DNA of 33,231 nucleotides from a virus. How positions within the stretch are numbered: position 1 is the stretch's first letter; every line of letters starts with the position of its first letter. The notes beneath the pieces were generated by a model. That model had not been told where the DNA came from, made no database searches, and was given only the letters and a program-made list of their open reading frames with translations. A program made the position numbers and the translations under genes. Shown here piece after piece: positions 10,901 to 16,801 of this stretch. The stretch is from positions 1-33,231 of IMG/VR virus record IMGVR_UViG_3300027784_000013; one strand, 5' to 3'.

Positions 10901-12417
10901 TTTGTCGGTATATTAGACTTACCAAAACTCCTTGCCATGACCGGGGTAAAGTTGTAAAGCATACCATAAGCTGCAGCTTCCGCCCGATCTTCCAGCTCAC
11001 CGGGAGTAGTTAAATAACGATGAGCAAGGGTTCTTCCAAGCTTTGCCTGCACCTGCGGATTTACTACTGCTTGCTCACCACTTCTGGCTGCAGCATTAAG
11101 CATGGTTTTAGCAAACTGCGGTATTCTTTGACTCTGATTAACCCTATTCAATGCCTGCATCATTCTATTGCCATACTGCGCAAGCTGTCCTGCTCCTCTA
11201 ACTGCAGATGCTTTTGTTCCTGTGCCTTTAGTTAATTTTGTTATAAGAGCCATCTCAGCCATTAAGTGCCCAAGACCCTCAGCCATGTATACAGTATCTA
11301 AGGCAATCCCGGCAACCGGCCCGTAGTTTTCAAATACCTTCTCCCGGTTGTGCATTCTGATAGATTCTGCATACTGCCACATTTGTGGATTTTGCGCTAT
11401 CTCTTCCATTCTATCCCAATTCTTTTCTGCTCTTTGGCCCCAGGATGTTTCGTCTATTGAGAATTCATCTGCAGTAAGAAAATCTACTGTAGTATCAACA
11501 ATCCCTTTTACCGGCTCTATAATATTATCTGTAAAACGTCTGACAAGCGAGTTTTCATCCATGCCGTACTCGATAATTGAATATATTGATTGCTGTATGC
11601 CACCAAGAGCTGATGTAACTGGATAAGCAATTTGCTCCCATAAAGATACATCTTCAGCAGGCTCTACCCCTTCAGCATAAGGGTCAACCCCGATACCGTG
11701 AGCAGGAGTAGTTGCTGCTAAATCAATTCCCTGTTCTGCAAAAGAATCCATCAGGTATTTATATTCTTCTTCAGACGGATCTTCTTTCTCCAGTATTTGC
11801 TTTGCCTGGGAATCAAGGTTTTGCACGACCTCTTGCATTTCCAGTTGACTTACATCACCCTGGAAGGGATCAAGTCCGTATCTTTGTTCTTCTGCAGCTA
11901 TAGCCTGCTCTAAGGTTTCATGGCCCTCGCCGGCAACAAGATAGCCCATTCCCGGCATCGACTCTTTATACTTCTCGTATTCGGTATGGTCATCAAAATC
12001 ATGTATGTCAACATCTTCTGGTTCTGTTTGATATTTTGCCCTTGGTTGCAGTTGGCCGTACTCCAAAACATCATCAATGATGCGCTCTTTTTCTTTTTCG
12101 TGGTCTATTGTGCCAACACCAAACACGAGTTGCGCACGTTCCGGGTTCTCCATCAGCCTGTCCCTGGTATATAGCATAGAATTAATGACAATTTCTTCAG
12201 GGTCATACTGAATACCGGTTCTTTTCATGTGATCTACAGCTTTCCTGGCTGCGGTTTGTTTCAAAGAGTCCCGGTACATTTGCCACCGGTTGGTAGGCTG
12301 TTTTTGCTCTACAGTCCGGTCTTTATGCATAAAGTCATCATACTGTGTTGTCGTTTGCTGCTCAGGTTCTCTGGTTCTATTTAACAACCTGCTTGCAAAA
12401 TTAGTGTTAAGGGCCAT
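1996..12417 (-). CDS. Giant multi-domain virion (ejection) protein with HEVTH metalloprotease motif
   Basis: 3473 residues, about 10.4 kb, one uninterrupted frame. An ATG at 12423 sits only one base from GGAG. The next ATG, at 12417, is seven bases away and is preferred. Visible regions: an N-terminal part with hydrophobic stretches near residues 370-395; Ala/Lys/Pro/Asp-rich linkers near 950-1025 and 1130-1160; a gluzincin-like HEVTH at about 2280-2284 with a possible third ligand in EWLADYMAE about 46 residues later; and a C-terminal part with TMLRNFTQQVG, RTQFDYGAGRP, FHSWPTNYFNMLRDW and a hydrophobic segment near 3170-3190 (MATYLIIAGLLRQVGL). The C-terminus resembles phage 'large polyvalent protein' regions. 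Size, position after two coiled-coil proteins and the podovirus-like order suggest a packaged protein injected with DNA, comparable to T7 gp16 or P22 gp16. Proteolytic activity is inferred from the motif only. A packaged RNA polymerase was considered and not supported. Confidence 0.9.
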   Translation of the reverse strand: MALNTNFASRLLNRTREPEQQTTTQYDDFMHKDRTVEQKQPTNRWQMYRDSLKQTAARKAVDHMKRTGIQYDPEEIVINSMLYTRDRLMENPERAQLVFGVGTIDHEKEKERIIDDVLEYGQLQPRAKYQTEPEDVDIHDFDDHTEYEKYKESMPGMGYLVAGEGHETLEQAIAAEEQRYGLDPFQGDVSQLEMQEVVQNLDSQAKQILEKEDPSEEEYKYLMDSFAEQGIDLAATTPAHGIGVDPYAEGVEPAEDVSLWEQIAYPVTSALGGIQQSIYSIIEYGMDENSLVRRFTDNIIEPVKGIVDTTVDFLTADEFSIDETSWGQRAEKNWDRMEEIAQNPQMWQYAESIRMHNREKVFENYGPVAGIALDTVYMAEGLGHLMAEMALITKLTKGTGTKASAVRGAGQLAQYGNRMMQALNRVNQSQRIPQFAKTMLNAAARSGEQAVVNPQVQAKLGRTLAHRYLTTPGELEDRAEAAAYGMLYNFTPVMARSFGKSNIPTKLIDTGLNLIISTQNEYYEAIQKHGWTVESAMQIIPALAMDIGMSLSTKSDRDIRNYRQQLINDGVPEKAAQARAQNVAELREEFAKQGILDEQGRPASPQEIKDLSNEATADARRVGMEIFEPGTREGDRVEPSREQEVTAARTGEEPRVQRTEDIQINRRDKDYQRIKKEVRNTLNRDDYESQAAYERDVKAQADERYKAEKAGQEPVGTEGIPEAERTPTAEAQRTGERPAAEDKPAERLDNKTLLEIGDNFRDVGIFDNAERHLNKQAIEQNRPDEAVQRINDFLHSEARKFRETASTYGISKEEGKRIEAHVKNIAKTWDGRSVEPINDALRTMGQYRDKYNNIIIQAPDRAELGERTDTTRVELDKHENTQIDSFTDRAVKDLERIGEKADRDSIRNVIEETYRDIKEAEGGNKTEALKRINEVLTAQKKKHDGEEFSFTKRDHTAEEALLNKLTGKTAKPEATEVKEAAPKDDVKPKTDDKKPAKDVKEAGKPEATAPKADTRTPGKMNEGLKTEGDNKEIQTDDGNTIATGYNRIVHGDRGSYIEFERKHLNTDAFGPMVDRKKKVGKGAYYDEANLKDKPQTDQTRLYKQHRPVNYADYQVGKYYIAADNPYIKVKGFKPAAAPKKPAAKKEADKKEPEGKQQLGEVRYSEDGKSAELLTKGKDLRGVRGDHKAQRGKHHDGTHALILPGDKTPVEAGTALRITLDEGRDQLNTKVTKVETVKGKDLQKPYHIPGQYKDMNKKKFNEQTWQKITYDLIDVTTGEKTSQYMDATIRDTGAARKQTQQETNKYLNPYRKNIKGESKEHSTYKQIPKREYKEEINELPADKPWMSRDDESGTITLRSSAGTRIEGEKEEAKRLELGQRQISITKYSKKKTPDRYPQQEHTFKNLEAAAQASRILGFGRRIGKEKQKEFLDKLQKASGDEARVISREIDAIANKLIDDLKTRFPKDETYRDRVEKAIHEMTQHFFNEFFHLERAALAKFNKERNPELANKLMAETNKLFDFDGALGIVLTDVRERLYGIQNYQTRPELYDGKVEILVPGEIKRDGMQYVYDSPITDRSDLMRKDLNVAVEKRKDKGKVEWDRRKAKWYIDEKMDYEDYQQLKSAGFTDTAIENLHKSNRTNEAYEQIKESAKRTIENPKTIKRESDILQKEWDKLNVDERKDLLTKMIYANREVMPKKLSGNIKSLIDMWASYKNIKDMPPVIFRSFLDNMGRKGVLTEREIKAIESRQQPSDILFTTSGRYVGEDGVRYHDIGIGGRIDEQGRPIINPEYNVKPISADLERISQHTRGLIKPGDVDKKGDPVPVYFQEYDTRTGLTPKKYYVQEVGIGAEKPYQRFNKSWEELNELERTLLLTEGTYKVWLKDEDGNILDHPVSARDLHYGRGVGRSFQPLISREALDEFVQKSHADIRAKKITDPKEIESIHEITRALHNWENAVHERMDYTGQSRDDLNNIMALNLSRDPATHSFYATSRYPRKPFAENIEETVGRFRQNTESYIKDYETAKQEVNFERRMKGEEPLEGDALHRAALKYNHDKAQYPFEVVRMGEEVKEPSMREIVMARQQMGMDRDDDTSEKPAFLDIHSFDRPGIYLARTEADGLKFIEDNVPEGERHLYEVQPREVDHVLRYGRDSDGNRAEEWVKTTLQPYLEAIYGGTVPGVRGQEGKAVEGHEVRGDRRGETRTPRKEPARDDRGLTPEQRKNESAAMRIAEALGMRMDPEGKDSTLQFTLTGNPEFAGAVLGRHIHLNLDTPRPQHTIIHEVTHRLMELDPGEKGEKRPYTLMKEKLLSGWNEKKRAKPKTDAEIKEWLADYMAELSYTKGFWQAPGIGGKTHGIMPTKFRSTQFETDPDKLPDSLKVRHLLYGKEQAEMDKLMYRLMRKHLQGDKVFDDSLPFPDNRLLYQTDGGALLSHLSQGQRDTIKRGVDKVLRNINSNLESPHLQAFINAKDKRGFVKGYLNNPEFKAELPSNLLKAYQNLGNKKVQEMTFSEAKTMVAVYDWAVKHMLYRNTPKKEEISKNIKLGEYIWGEEGNSNRLTIAREFLDKKDLKDVRGLSYEELRKLNEKLVNEYVRASNAGFQNIFGTSRRDVVTSIVEKKLLKPGNIKMLNNLNIVDYSERYDLNYDFLRKSTEHITARAMHEMIRGEKVDDELLRQLEKNPDEVIGVMIENTFHRLPGKGYNLKAVDDHINKHGDIGAVRTSLDVLISLIPHGQKIRSNLQMAKKRGEDWAKPFYQRTNDALKGLKEESLIKVGKIVDGKRDEIEGKITKREENAAQEVRKIFADLFDQGVQFGLLKKGQKIDDYLPHLSVLDKSNREMGEHADKIPHEFFSKDRHRVSKGNINYNAKEALQIYINAMQKNAFVKPHIKSLMPQYRKMKQRTPNKAKFLGTMMDVAMGKMPEAGLKEGRLMKDTINRLRTMVGKEEISEEDAAKALQHYSRLYVMAEVGKAMGFSPSTMLRNFTQQVGMIWDVSTKEDPLRGFRLKGQHLKMMMSPEGRDRLNKIAQFNEVLVDRRPTEALRQVEGAHKHMEDKFDDTPKGPVDKFQGLVDKSMFLFRHADVSNVKASHFIKLMASLEDGMPMRDAIREANEGTFRTQFDYGAGRPMIYHSAPGRMAALFHSWPTNYFNMLRDWSNQAGGVATEEFARKFAGQMATYLIIAGLLRQVGLKMNIGPFSTGEGHMVTKGARAIQSWIAGEDATRELPVFFSTLDDATDTIGNVMRGDVNTLGKIAYEVGSFTPFRNPIKRLVPATQAVLNEGRTYDPITGEEKHKIDDPMHYFATIMGMSKFADDRYHLAQRYSFSPRMTETHNMLEIAIHQQIDSDYQPSIQLNRDLLWKIARGQGAEVTDLLRNPAELEQAVMKRIKRAGLDADELRDNAYANIRRYHSNLARQHVLSGGGNWKKDVKGRLNMIQRSQGNLNYYKRTYEEILENNQSKAVRQRAFETLQLIDKMQN

Positions 12418-12441
12418 TATCATGCTCCTATATAAACATAT

Positions 12442-13020
12442 TTATCTTAACAAGCTTCTTTCGTCTCTTTGCCCCGGTTGTCTGCCCCACCCAGGATCTA
12501 TTGCCGTTGCTCTACCTTCTGCAGTTGTTGGCTGTGTTTCACTGGTGCCACCATATAAAGCTTCATCAAAACCATCGAACAAGCCACCATATAAATCTTC
12601 TTGTGCTTGTTTTTCGTGCTCAAATGCCCTTACATTAAGATCGTGTTTTGCCCAATCAAGCGCAGTTGTTTCTTCTTGAGCTGCTGCTGCTGCCTGAAAC
12701 TCCATCCAGGCCAATTCATATTGCCTCTCTTGAATTGCCCTATCAAATGCAAGCCGTTCTGATTGCATTCTTTGTTGCGTGGTTAGCTGCTCCTGGTGCT
12801 GTCTTTCCTGTGAAGCTAACTGCTCTCGCCTGAAAACTAAATCTTCAGCATGCATACGCTCTTGCGATTGCATTCGCTGATGATCCATGGTCTTTGCACC
12901 AGGCTCAAACGGGGGGCTGCCCTCGCTTTGAATCTTTTGCCTTTGCCTGGTTAAAGCATTTAGCTTATCCTGCCATGCAGGGGATCTTTTTGCGGTACGT
13001 TCTTCTTCTGCTTTAGGCAT
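12442..13020 (-). CDS. Gln/Arg-rich coiled-coil virion protein, putative internal (ejection) protein
   Basis: 192 residues. Its ATG overlaps the stop of the upstream gene (TAATG at 13018-13022), so translation is probably coupled. Residues 45-140 are a long charged helix rich in Gln, Glu, Arg and Met (HQRMQSQERMHAED, QERQHQEQLTTQQRMQSERL), a likely coiled coil. The C-terminus contains GLFDGFDEALYGG and then WGRQPGQRDER (residues 178-188). The WGRQPG segment recurs in the CHAP protein at 29434-30639. No enzyme motif is visible. Lying directly before the giant gene, it fits the place of small internal virion proteins of podoviruses. That role is inference from position and composition. Confidence 0.75.
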   Translation of the reverse strand: MPKAEEERTAKRSPAWQDKLNALTRQRQKIQSEGSPPFEPGAKTMDHQRMQSQERMHAEDLVFRREQLASQERQHQEQLTTQQRMQSERLAFDRAIQERQYELAWMEFQAAAAAQEETTALDWAKHDLNVRAFEHEKQAQEDLYGGLFDGFDEALYGGTSETQPTTAEGRATAIDPGWGRQPGQRDERSLLR

Positions 13021-13772
13021 TAATATAACCCCCTACCAAATGTCGCAGGATCAGATGCTGCTTCTTCTGTGGATGCTGTCTCTGTTCCCACCCCAAACCT
13101 GCCGAATATATCAGGCACATCACCGGGGAATTGACCCTTGGCAAGGGCAAGCTGAGTATATAGCTGCAGTTGTTCTACTGGAGTTAACTGTGTCCTGTCA
13201 AAGATACCTAACATGCGATCAAATTGATCACGACTGCCTTCCATCCTGCGCTGGTAATCTAAATCTCTCAGCCTCTGCAGTTCCTGGGCCTGAATCCTTG
13301 CTGCCTGCTCTGCTAACTGCTGTCTTTGCTCAGGCACCTGGCGTTTAATCCTGTTTAATTCCGCAGCTAAAGCATCTGCTTCTGCTGCTTCCCGGTGCCC
13401 TAATTCAGCAAACCTCTGTGAATATTCTCTACCTCTTTCCCTGTCCATATAGTCAACTACACCTGAACGCCCGGTACCCCTGGCAATAGAGCTTTCTAAA
13501 TCCTGCCTGCGCTGTCTTGCTTCCTGGTCGGCAAGCATATCGTATTGTCTTTGGTAATTAGCCTGGGTTCTGCCTAATTGACTTTTGTAGTCTGTTTTGG
13601 CGGTATCAAGCTGACGGTCTAACTCCTGCATCTGCGGCTTTTTGAAGATATCTCTGAAGGTTTCTGCTTTTTTCTTCTTTTCTTCTGCGCTTAATGGTTC
13701 ATAAGCCGGGGTGCTCCATTCAGACCCGTCACCTGAATCGAAAAAATCTCTCGCTGTTTTTTCATCGACCAT
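13020..13772 (-). CDS. Coiled-coil virion protein, putative internal (ejection) protein
   Basis: 250 residues from the ATG at 13772, which lies seven bases after AAGGAGG. A TTG at 13778 is too close to the ribosome site. Residues 30-200 are almost entirely charged helix (AEEKKKKAETFRDIF, QARQRRQDLESSIARGTGRSG, ELNRIKRQVPEQRQQLAEQA), predicted to be a coiled coil with a Gly-rich break near residue 105. The C-terminal 50 residues are less charged (LTPVEQLQLYTQLALAKGQF, then DIFGRFGVG). The architecture is typical of phage internal core or ejection proteins. It is the first of three consecutive genes (this, the 192-residue protein and the giant) that may form one ejection cassette. Confidence 0.75.
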   Translation of the reverse strand: MVDEKTARDFFDSGDGSEWSTPAYEPLSAEEKKKKAETFRDIFKKPQMQELDRQLDTAKTDYKSQLGRTQANYQRQYDMLADQEARQRRQDLESSIARGTGRSGVVDYMDRERGREYSQRFAELGHREAAEADALAAELNRIKRQVPEQRQQLAEQAARIQAQELQRLRDLDYQRRMEGSRDQFDRMLGIFDRTQLTPVEQLQLYTQLALAKGQFPGDVPDIFGRFGVGTETASTEEAASDPATFGRGLY

Positions 13773-13784
13773 GCTCAAACCTCC

Positions 13785-14096
13785 TTACATGTTAAATACA
13801 CCCATGTTATCTAACCTGTCATTTGCCTCTTTAAATCCTTGTGCTATTTCTTCGCTGATTTGCTCGAACATTTCTTCGGTATCTTTTTTAAATTCCTTTA
13901 AATCTTTTTCAAGCTGATCGAACCTTTCTTCGGTATCTTTTTTAAATTCCTTTAAATCTTTTTCTAGCTGATCCAACCTTTTTTGATTAAAGACTATATA
14001 CCTTTCTATCTCGATTAAATCATTGTCCAGTAAAAGAGCAGTATTGTTATCAATGCCGGTTATCCTGTGCGGTAAGTTAAATTTCTTGTCGCTCAT
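13785..14096 (-). CDS. Small coiled-coil protein with duplicated 18-residue helix
   Basis: 103 residues. The start overlaps the stop of the upstream gene as ATGA (14093-14096). After a 30-residue head (NLPHRITGIDNNTALLLDN) the protein is a continuous helix. DQLEKDLKEFKKDTEERF is followed immediately by a second copy ending EEMF, then FEQISEEIAQGFKEANDRLD. Each copy is 18 residues, which is five alpha-helical turns, so identical faces repeat. No catalytic residues are visible. A trimeric or dimeric rod, such as a fibre shaft, needle or connector, is inferred from the coiled coil and from lying between the tail hub and the internal proteins. In P22 the needle gene gp26 also follows the hub gene gp10, so a needle-like role is possible but unproven. 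Confidence 0.75.
   Translation of the reverse strand: MSDKKFNLPHRITGIDNNTALLLDNDLIEIERYIVFNQKRLDQLEKDLKEFKKDTEERFDQLEKDLKEFKKDTEEMFEQISEEIAQGFKEANDRLDNMGVFNM
13866..13973 (-). repeat. 54-bp tandem repeat, two copies, inside the coiled-coil gene
   Basis: Bases 13866-13919 and 13920-13973 are adjacent copies that differ at about two positions. The unit encodes an 18-residue helix. Near-identity at DNA level indicates a recent duplication or ongoing slippage/recombination. Confidence 0.9.
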
Positions 14097-15736
14097 TCAC
14101 TCACCGCCATCCTTCTTTTCGGCTTAAATGGTATCGTTATCCCCCTGATCTCGCATTTGCCTTTGCGCTTGTGCGATATTTTAGGCGATAAATACTGCCA
14201 CCTGTTTGAAACTACATCCATATTATACTCCCTGGTTAAACCCTTGCTGCGGTAGTATTGCAGGTTGTTGTAATTAAGCTCGTTAAACCGCTTGTTGTAA
14301 TCAACGCATACTGCTACTTCCGCTACCTCTTCGGTGTCCGGGGAATCTTGCATGAATAGCTTGCGTGACTTCTTCTCTATTTCAGGCATCCCCATATCGA
14401 AGAACTTGCCTTTCCAGTAAGCTTCAATCGGTTCGCCAAAATCTTCTTCCCCCTGGTCTTGCACGTTTACAAACCCTTTAGTAGTATCACCGGCGTAAAA
14501 TCCTACCCCGGCAGCCTGTCCTTCGTTGTAGAAGCAGTAACAGGAGCCTGCATTACCCGTCATCGGGAAAAAGGCATTGTTCTGGTGGTCATATACCAGC
14601 ACTAAATTATTAACCCTGCTATCTTCATACGGCAGGGAAAAATAAAGCAAATCATTATGTGCTGTTACTGCAGCCTTGTATAAGTATTCATGGTTCACCT
14701 TCGCCCAGGTATCGGGAATTATCTGATCGGATATATTTTGCACATCAGACCCGTTAGTTACGAATATCCCGTATTCAGAAACAAAGAAAACATTCAACCT
14801 GTAGGTGGTTGCTGCTAAAGGCCCCACGCAGCCAATGGTAGAAGATGCCTGGAGCATGCTAAAATCCTCCATTGCTGTACCTTTAAGCACATAAATTGCC
14901 CTGTTTTTAAAGATCATTAAATCATCCATGAACTTTTGAAGGTTAGTTATTTTATCACCATCTGCCTTGTTCACGTCCCAATAATATATAGCCGGCCACA
15001 CTTCCGGCTGAAAAGTTTCCGACCATCTTAAGGTTGAGGGTTCCCTGCTGTCCACACAGAAGATTTTTTCTTTATGCAAAACAGGGTATTTCCCTCTCAT
15101 CGGGGCACCGTGCAGAAAACTAAGCCTGTTGCCGTCCCACTTAAACGGCCTGTCTTTACCGTTCATACCAACCACAAAATGCACTGCATCATCAAAGACA
15201 ACTATTTCTGATGGATCCAAGGGAAATACATCATCGGGGTAAGCATTGAAGATGCACTGGTTAAATAAAGACTTGTTCGGCATGGCCCTGGGGTTGTCTA
15301 CTATCACAAAATGCTCTACGTTGTCTTCTGTGTCTTTTCTGTCATCGTTGAATAAAATCAGGTTGAATAAGGCTGCGTTGAATAAAGAATGTTCTTTGCC
15401 GGCCACGACTGTAATTTCTTTGTTGTAAGCATAATCTATCTCTTCAAACTTATTATCTTCCCACAAATACCCCAGGCCACCGGACATGGCAATTAAGCTG
15501 CTGTCATTAGATTCCCTTGCGTAAAAAGGATGCAGGCCCTGAATATGCGCCGGCAGCTCCCCGGTTATATTGAGCCTAACCTGCCCCTTTCTTTTCGCCA
15601 AGCTGCCAATACGTGTTGCGATAAAATTGCAGCACTCGTACGCTGCACCATCGGGGATTACATTGTTATTTGCTTTTTCCACCTGGCCCTTGCTAAAGCT
15701 TCTGATTTCCCAAGCTTGATAATTTTCTAAGGACAA
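14093..15736 (-). CDS. Beta-propeller-like tail hub / DNA stabilisation protein (P22 gp10-like)
   Basis: 547 residues. A TTG start at 15736 is preceded by GAGGAAG, and no better start lies in frame. The N-terminus (FSKGQVEKANNNVIPDG, then CCNFIATRIGSLAKRKGQ) is the 'IPxGA...C-x-N...GSLxKRxGxxRLN' opening known from podovirus tail hub and nozzle proteins. The rest is beta-rich with repeated Trp/Tyr/Asp strands (SGGLGYLWED, FKWDGNRLSFLHGAPMRG, LRWSETFQPEVWPAIYYW, SEYGIFVTNGSDVQNIS), consistent with propeller blades. The C-terminus is basic. By analogy with P22 gp10 or the T7 nozzle it would close the neck and carry fibres. That assignment is from motif and gene order and not from a database match. 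Confidence 0.75.
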   Translation of the reverse strand: MSLENYQAWEIRSFSKGQVEKANNNVIPDGAAYECCNFIATRIGSLAKRKGQVRLNITGELPAHIQGLHPFYARESNDSSLIAMSGGLGYLWEDNKFEEIDYAYNKEITVVAGKEHSLFNAALFNLILFNDDRKDTEDNVEHFVIVDNPRAMPNKSLFNQCIFNAYPDDVFPLDPSEIVVFDDAVHFVVGMNGKDRPFKWDGNRLSFLHGAPMRGKYPVLHKEKIFCVDSREPSTLRWSETFQPEVWPAIYYWDVNKADGDKITNLQKFMDDLMIFKNRAIYVLKGTAMEDFSMLQASSTIGCVGPLAATTYRLNVFFVSEYGIFVTNGSDVQNISDQIIPDTWAKVNHEYLYKAAVTAHNDLLYFSLPYEDSRVNNLVLVYDHQNNAFFPMTGNAGSCYCFYNEGQAAGVGFYAGDTTKGFVNVQDQGEEDFGEPIEAYWKGKFFDMGMPEIEKKSRKLFMQDSPDTEEVAEVAVCVDYNKRFNELNYNNLQYYRSKGLTREYNMDVVSNRWQYLSPKISHKRKGKCEIRGITIPFKPKRRMAVSE

Positions 15737-15751
15737 AAGAACACTTCCTCG

Positions 15752-16801
15752 CTATAGCGTACTATCAGCAGCTAACCTGCCTGCGCTATCAGTATGACCA
15801 AGCTTATCAACATGATCATCTTTACGCTCACCCATGACCACCCACACGATATCATCACTGCAGCTTTCTTCTGCAGTAATCGTAAACTCAGCACCGCTAA
15901 TATCGCCTGCTTTTACTCTTGTAAAGCCGTTCTTGTTCTGCAGGGAAGTAACCTCTGCATTTTGCACCAGCTCTTCAAAAGTGCCGGCAGCTAAATGCGA
16001 ACTGCTGCCGATATTAACCGTCTTTGTTTCCCCGTCCATCGTCACCTTGCCCCTGAAAACAACTTCATACCGGGGGGCACTGGTTGTGCCGAGCCTTATC
16101 ACTTCCGAGCCGTGGATTGGATGTTCTATTTCGCAAAAACTGGATTTTTTGGTTAAATGCCCTCTTGAGTCTACTTCTGCTATAAGCTTGGCTTGATTGA
16201 TTACCTTGAAAGCAACATCGTTCTGAAACAGGTATGTTTCGTTGTTAAACTTCCACCGGGCTGCCATGCTTCCGTCAGGGCCTCCACGGTTGATAATCCC
16301 ATCCCAGGGGCTGTTCTCAATCTGTTCGGGGATATAAACACCGCCGAAGTCGTCATTAACCTTATCTTCATCTTCTTCATCCACCGGGGCCTCGTCATTG
16401 TGTGCTACCAGGGTCTCGCCGGTAACATTCAATGAGCCGTTGGCACGTATTTCACCATCAACAACCATACTGCCACCGATAGTGCCGCCTGATTCACCGA
16501 TACCGGAAACGTCTTTGACAATATCGGCTAAGCGATTCAAGTAAACAGCAGTAATCCGGTTTGCTACTTCGGCCCCGGCAGAATGTGCTTCGGCAGAAGT
16601 GCCATCGTAACCACGCTCTAAATCGGTAAAGGTGTTGCTTTCTCTTTTCCCTACCAGGATAATTTCATTGTCGATAGAGACCGTAAAGGGGCCGTCTGGA
16701 GGGAACGAATCACCGTTGCTTACGATGATAGATTCCGATATCTCACTAACGCTATCAGCCAGGGTTGATATGCCCCGGTTAGATGCTCTTAATGGCTTCA
16801 T
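15752..16801 (-). CDS. Tail fibre-type protein B
   Basis: 349 residues, ATG at 16801 behind AGAGGTG. Residues 5-90 form a module (SFPPDGPFTVSIDNEIILVG, ERGYDGT, VANRITAVYLN) that also opens the upstream gene product. A Gly-rich stretch (residues 97-130) and an acidic linker (DEEDEDKVNDD) lead to FGGVYIPEQIENSPWDGIIN at 152-171. The C-terminal about 110 residues (EIEHPIHGSEV, SAPRYEVVFRGKV, GTFEELVQNAEV, VWVVMGERKDD) match a recurrent phage tail-fibre C-terminal domain ('HPL...APRYDLIYRGK...GTFdxL...W-x-V-x-x-ERkD'). It is a shorter paralogue of the upstream fibre gene and lacks the central repeats. It is probably a virion appendage protein. Confidence 0.8.
   Translation of the reverse strand: MKPLRASNRGISTLADSVSEISESIIVSNGDSFPPDGPFTVSIDNEIILVGKRESNTFTDLERGYDGTSAEAHSAGAEVANRITAVYLNRLADIVKDVSGIGESGGTIGGSMVVDGEIRANGSLNVTGETLVAHNDEAPVDEEDEDKVNDDFGGVYIPEQIENSPWDGIINRGGPDGSMAARWKFNNETYLFQNDVAFKVINQAKLIAEVDSRGHLTKKSSFCEIEHPIHGSEVIRLGTTSAPRYEVVFRGKVTMDGETKTVNIGSSSHLAAGTFEELVQNAEVTSLQNKNGFTRVKAGDISGAEFTITAEESCSDDIVWVVMGERKDDHVDKLGHTDSAGRLAADSTL

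Noticed and set aside
1996-12417. Giant protein as an N4-like packaged RNA polymerase (similar length of about 3500 residues)
   Set aside because: No TxxGR or palm/fingers motifs of single-subunit RNA polymerases were recognised, and the C-terminus resembles other large polyvalent phage proteins.
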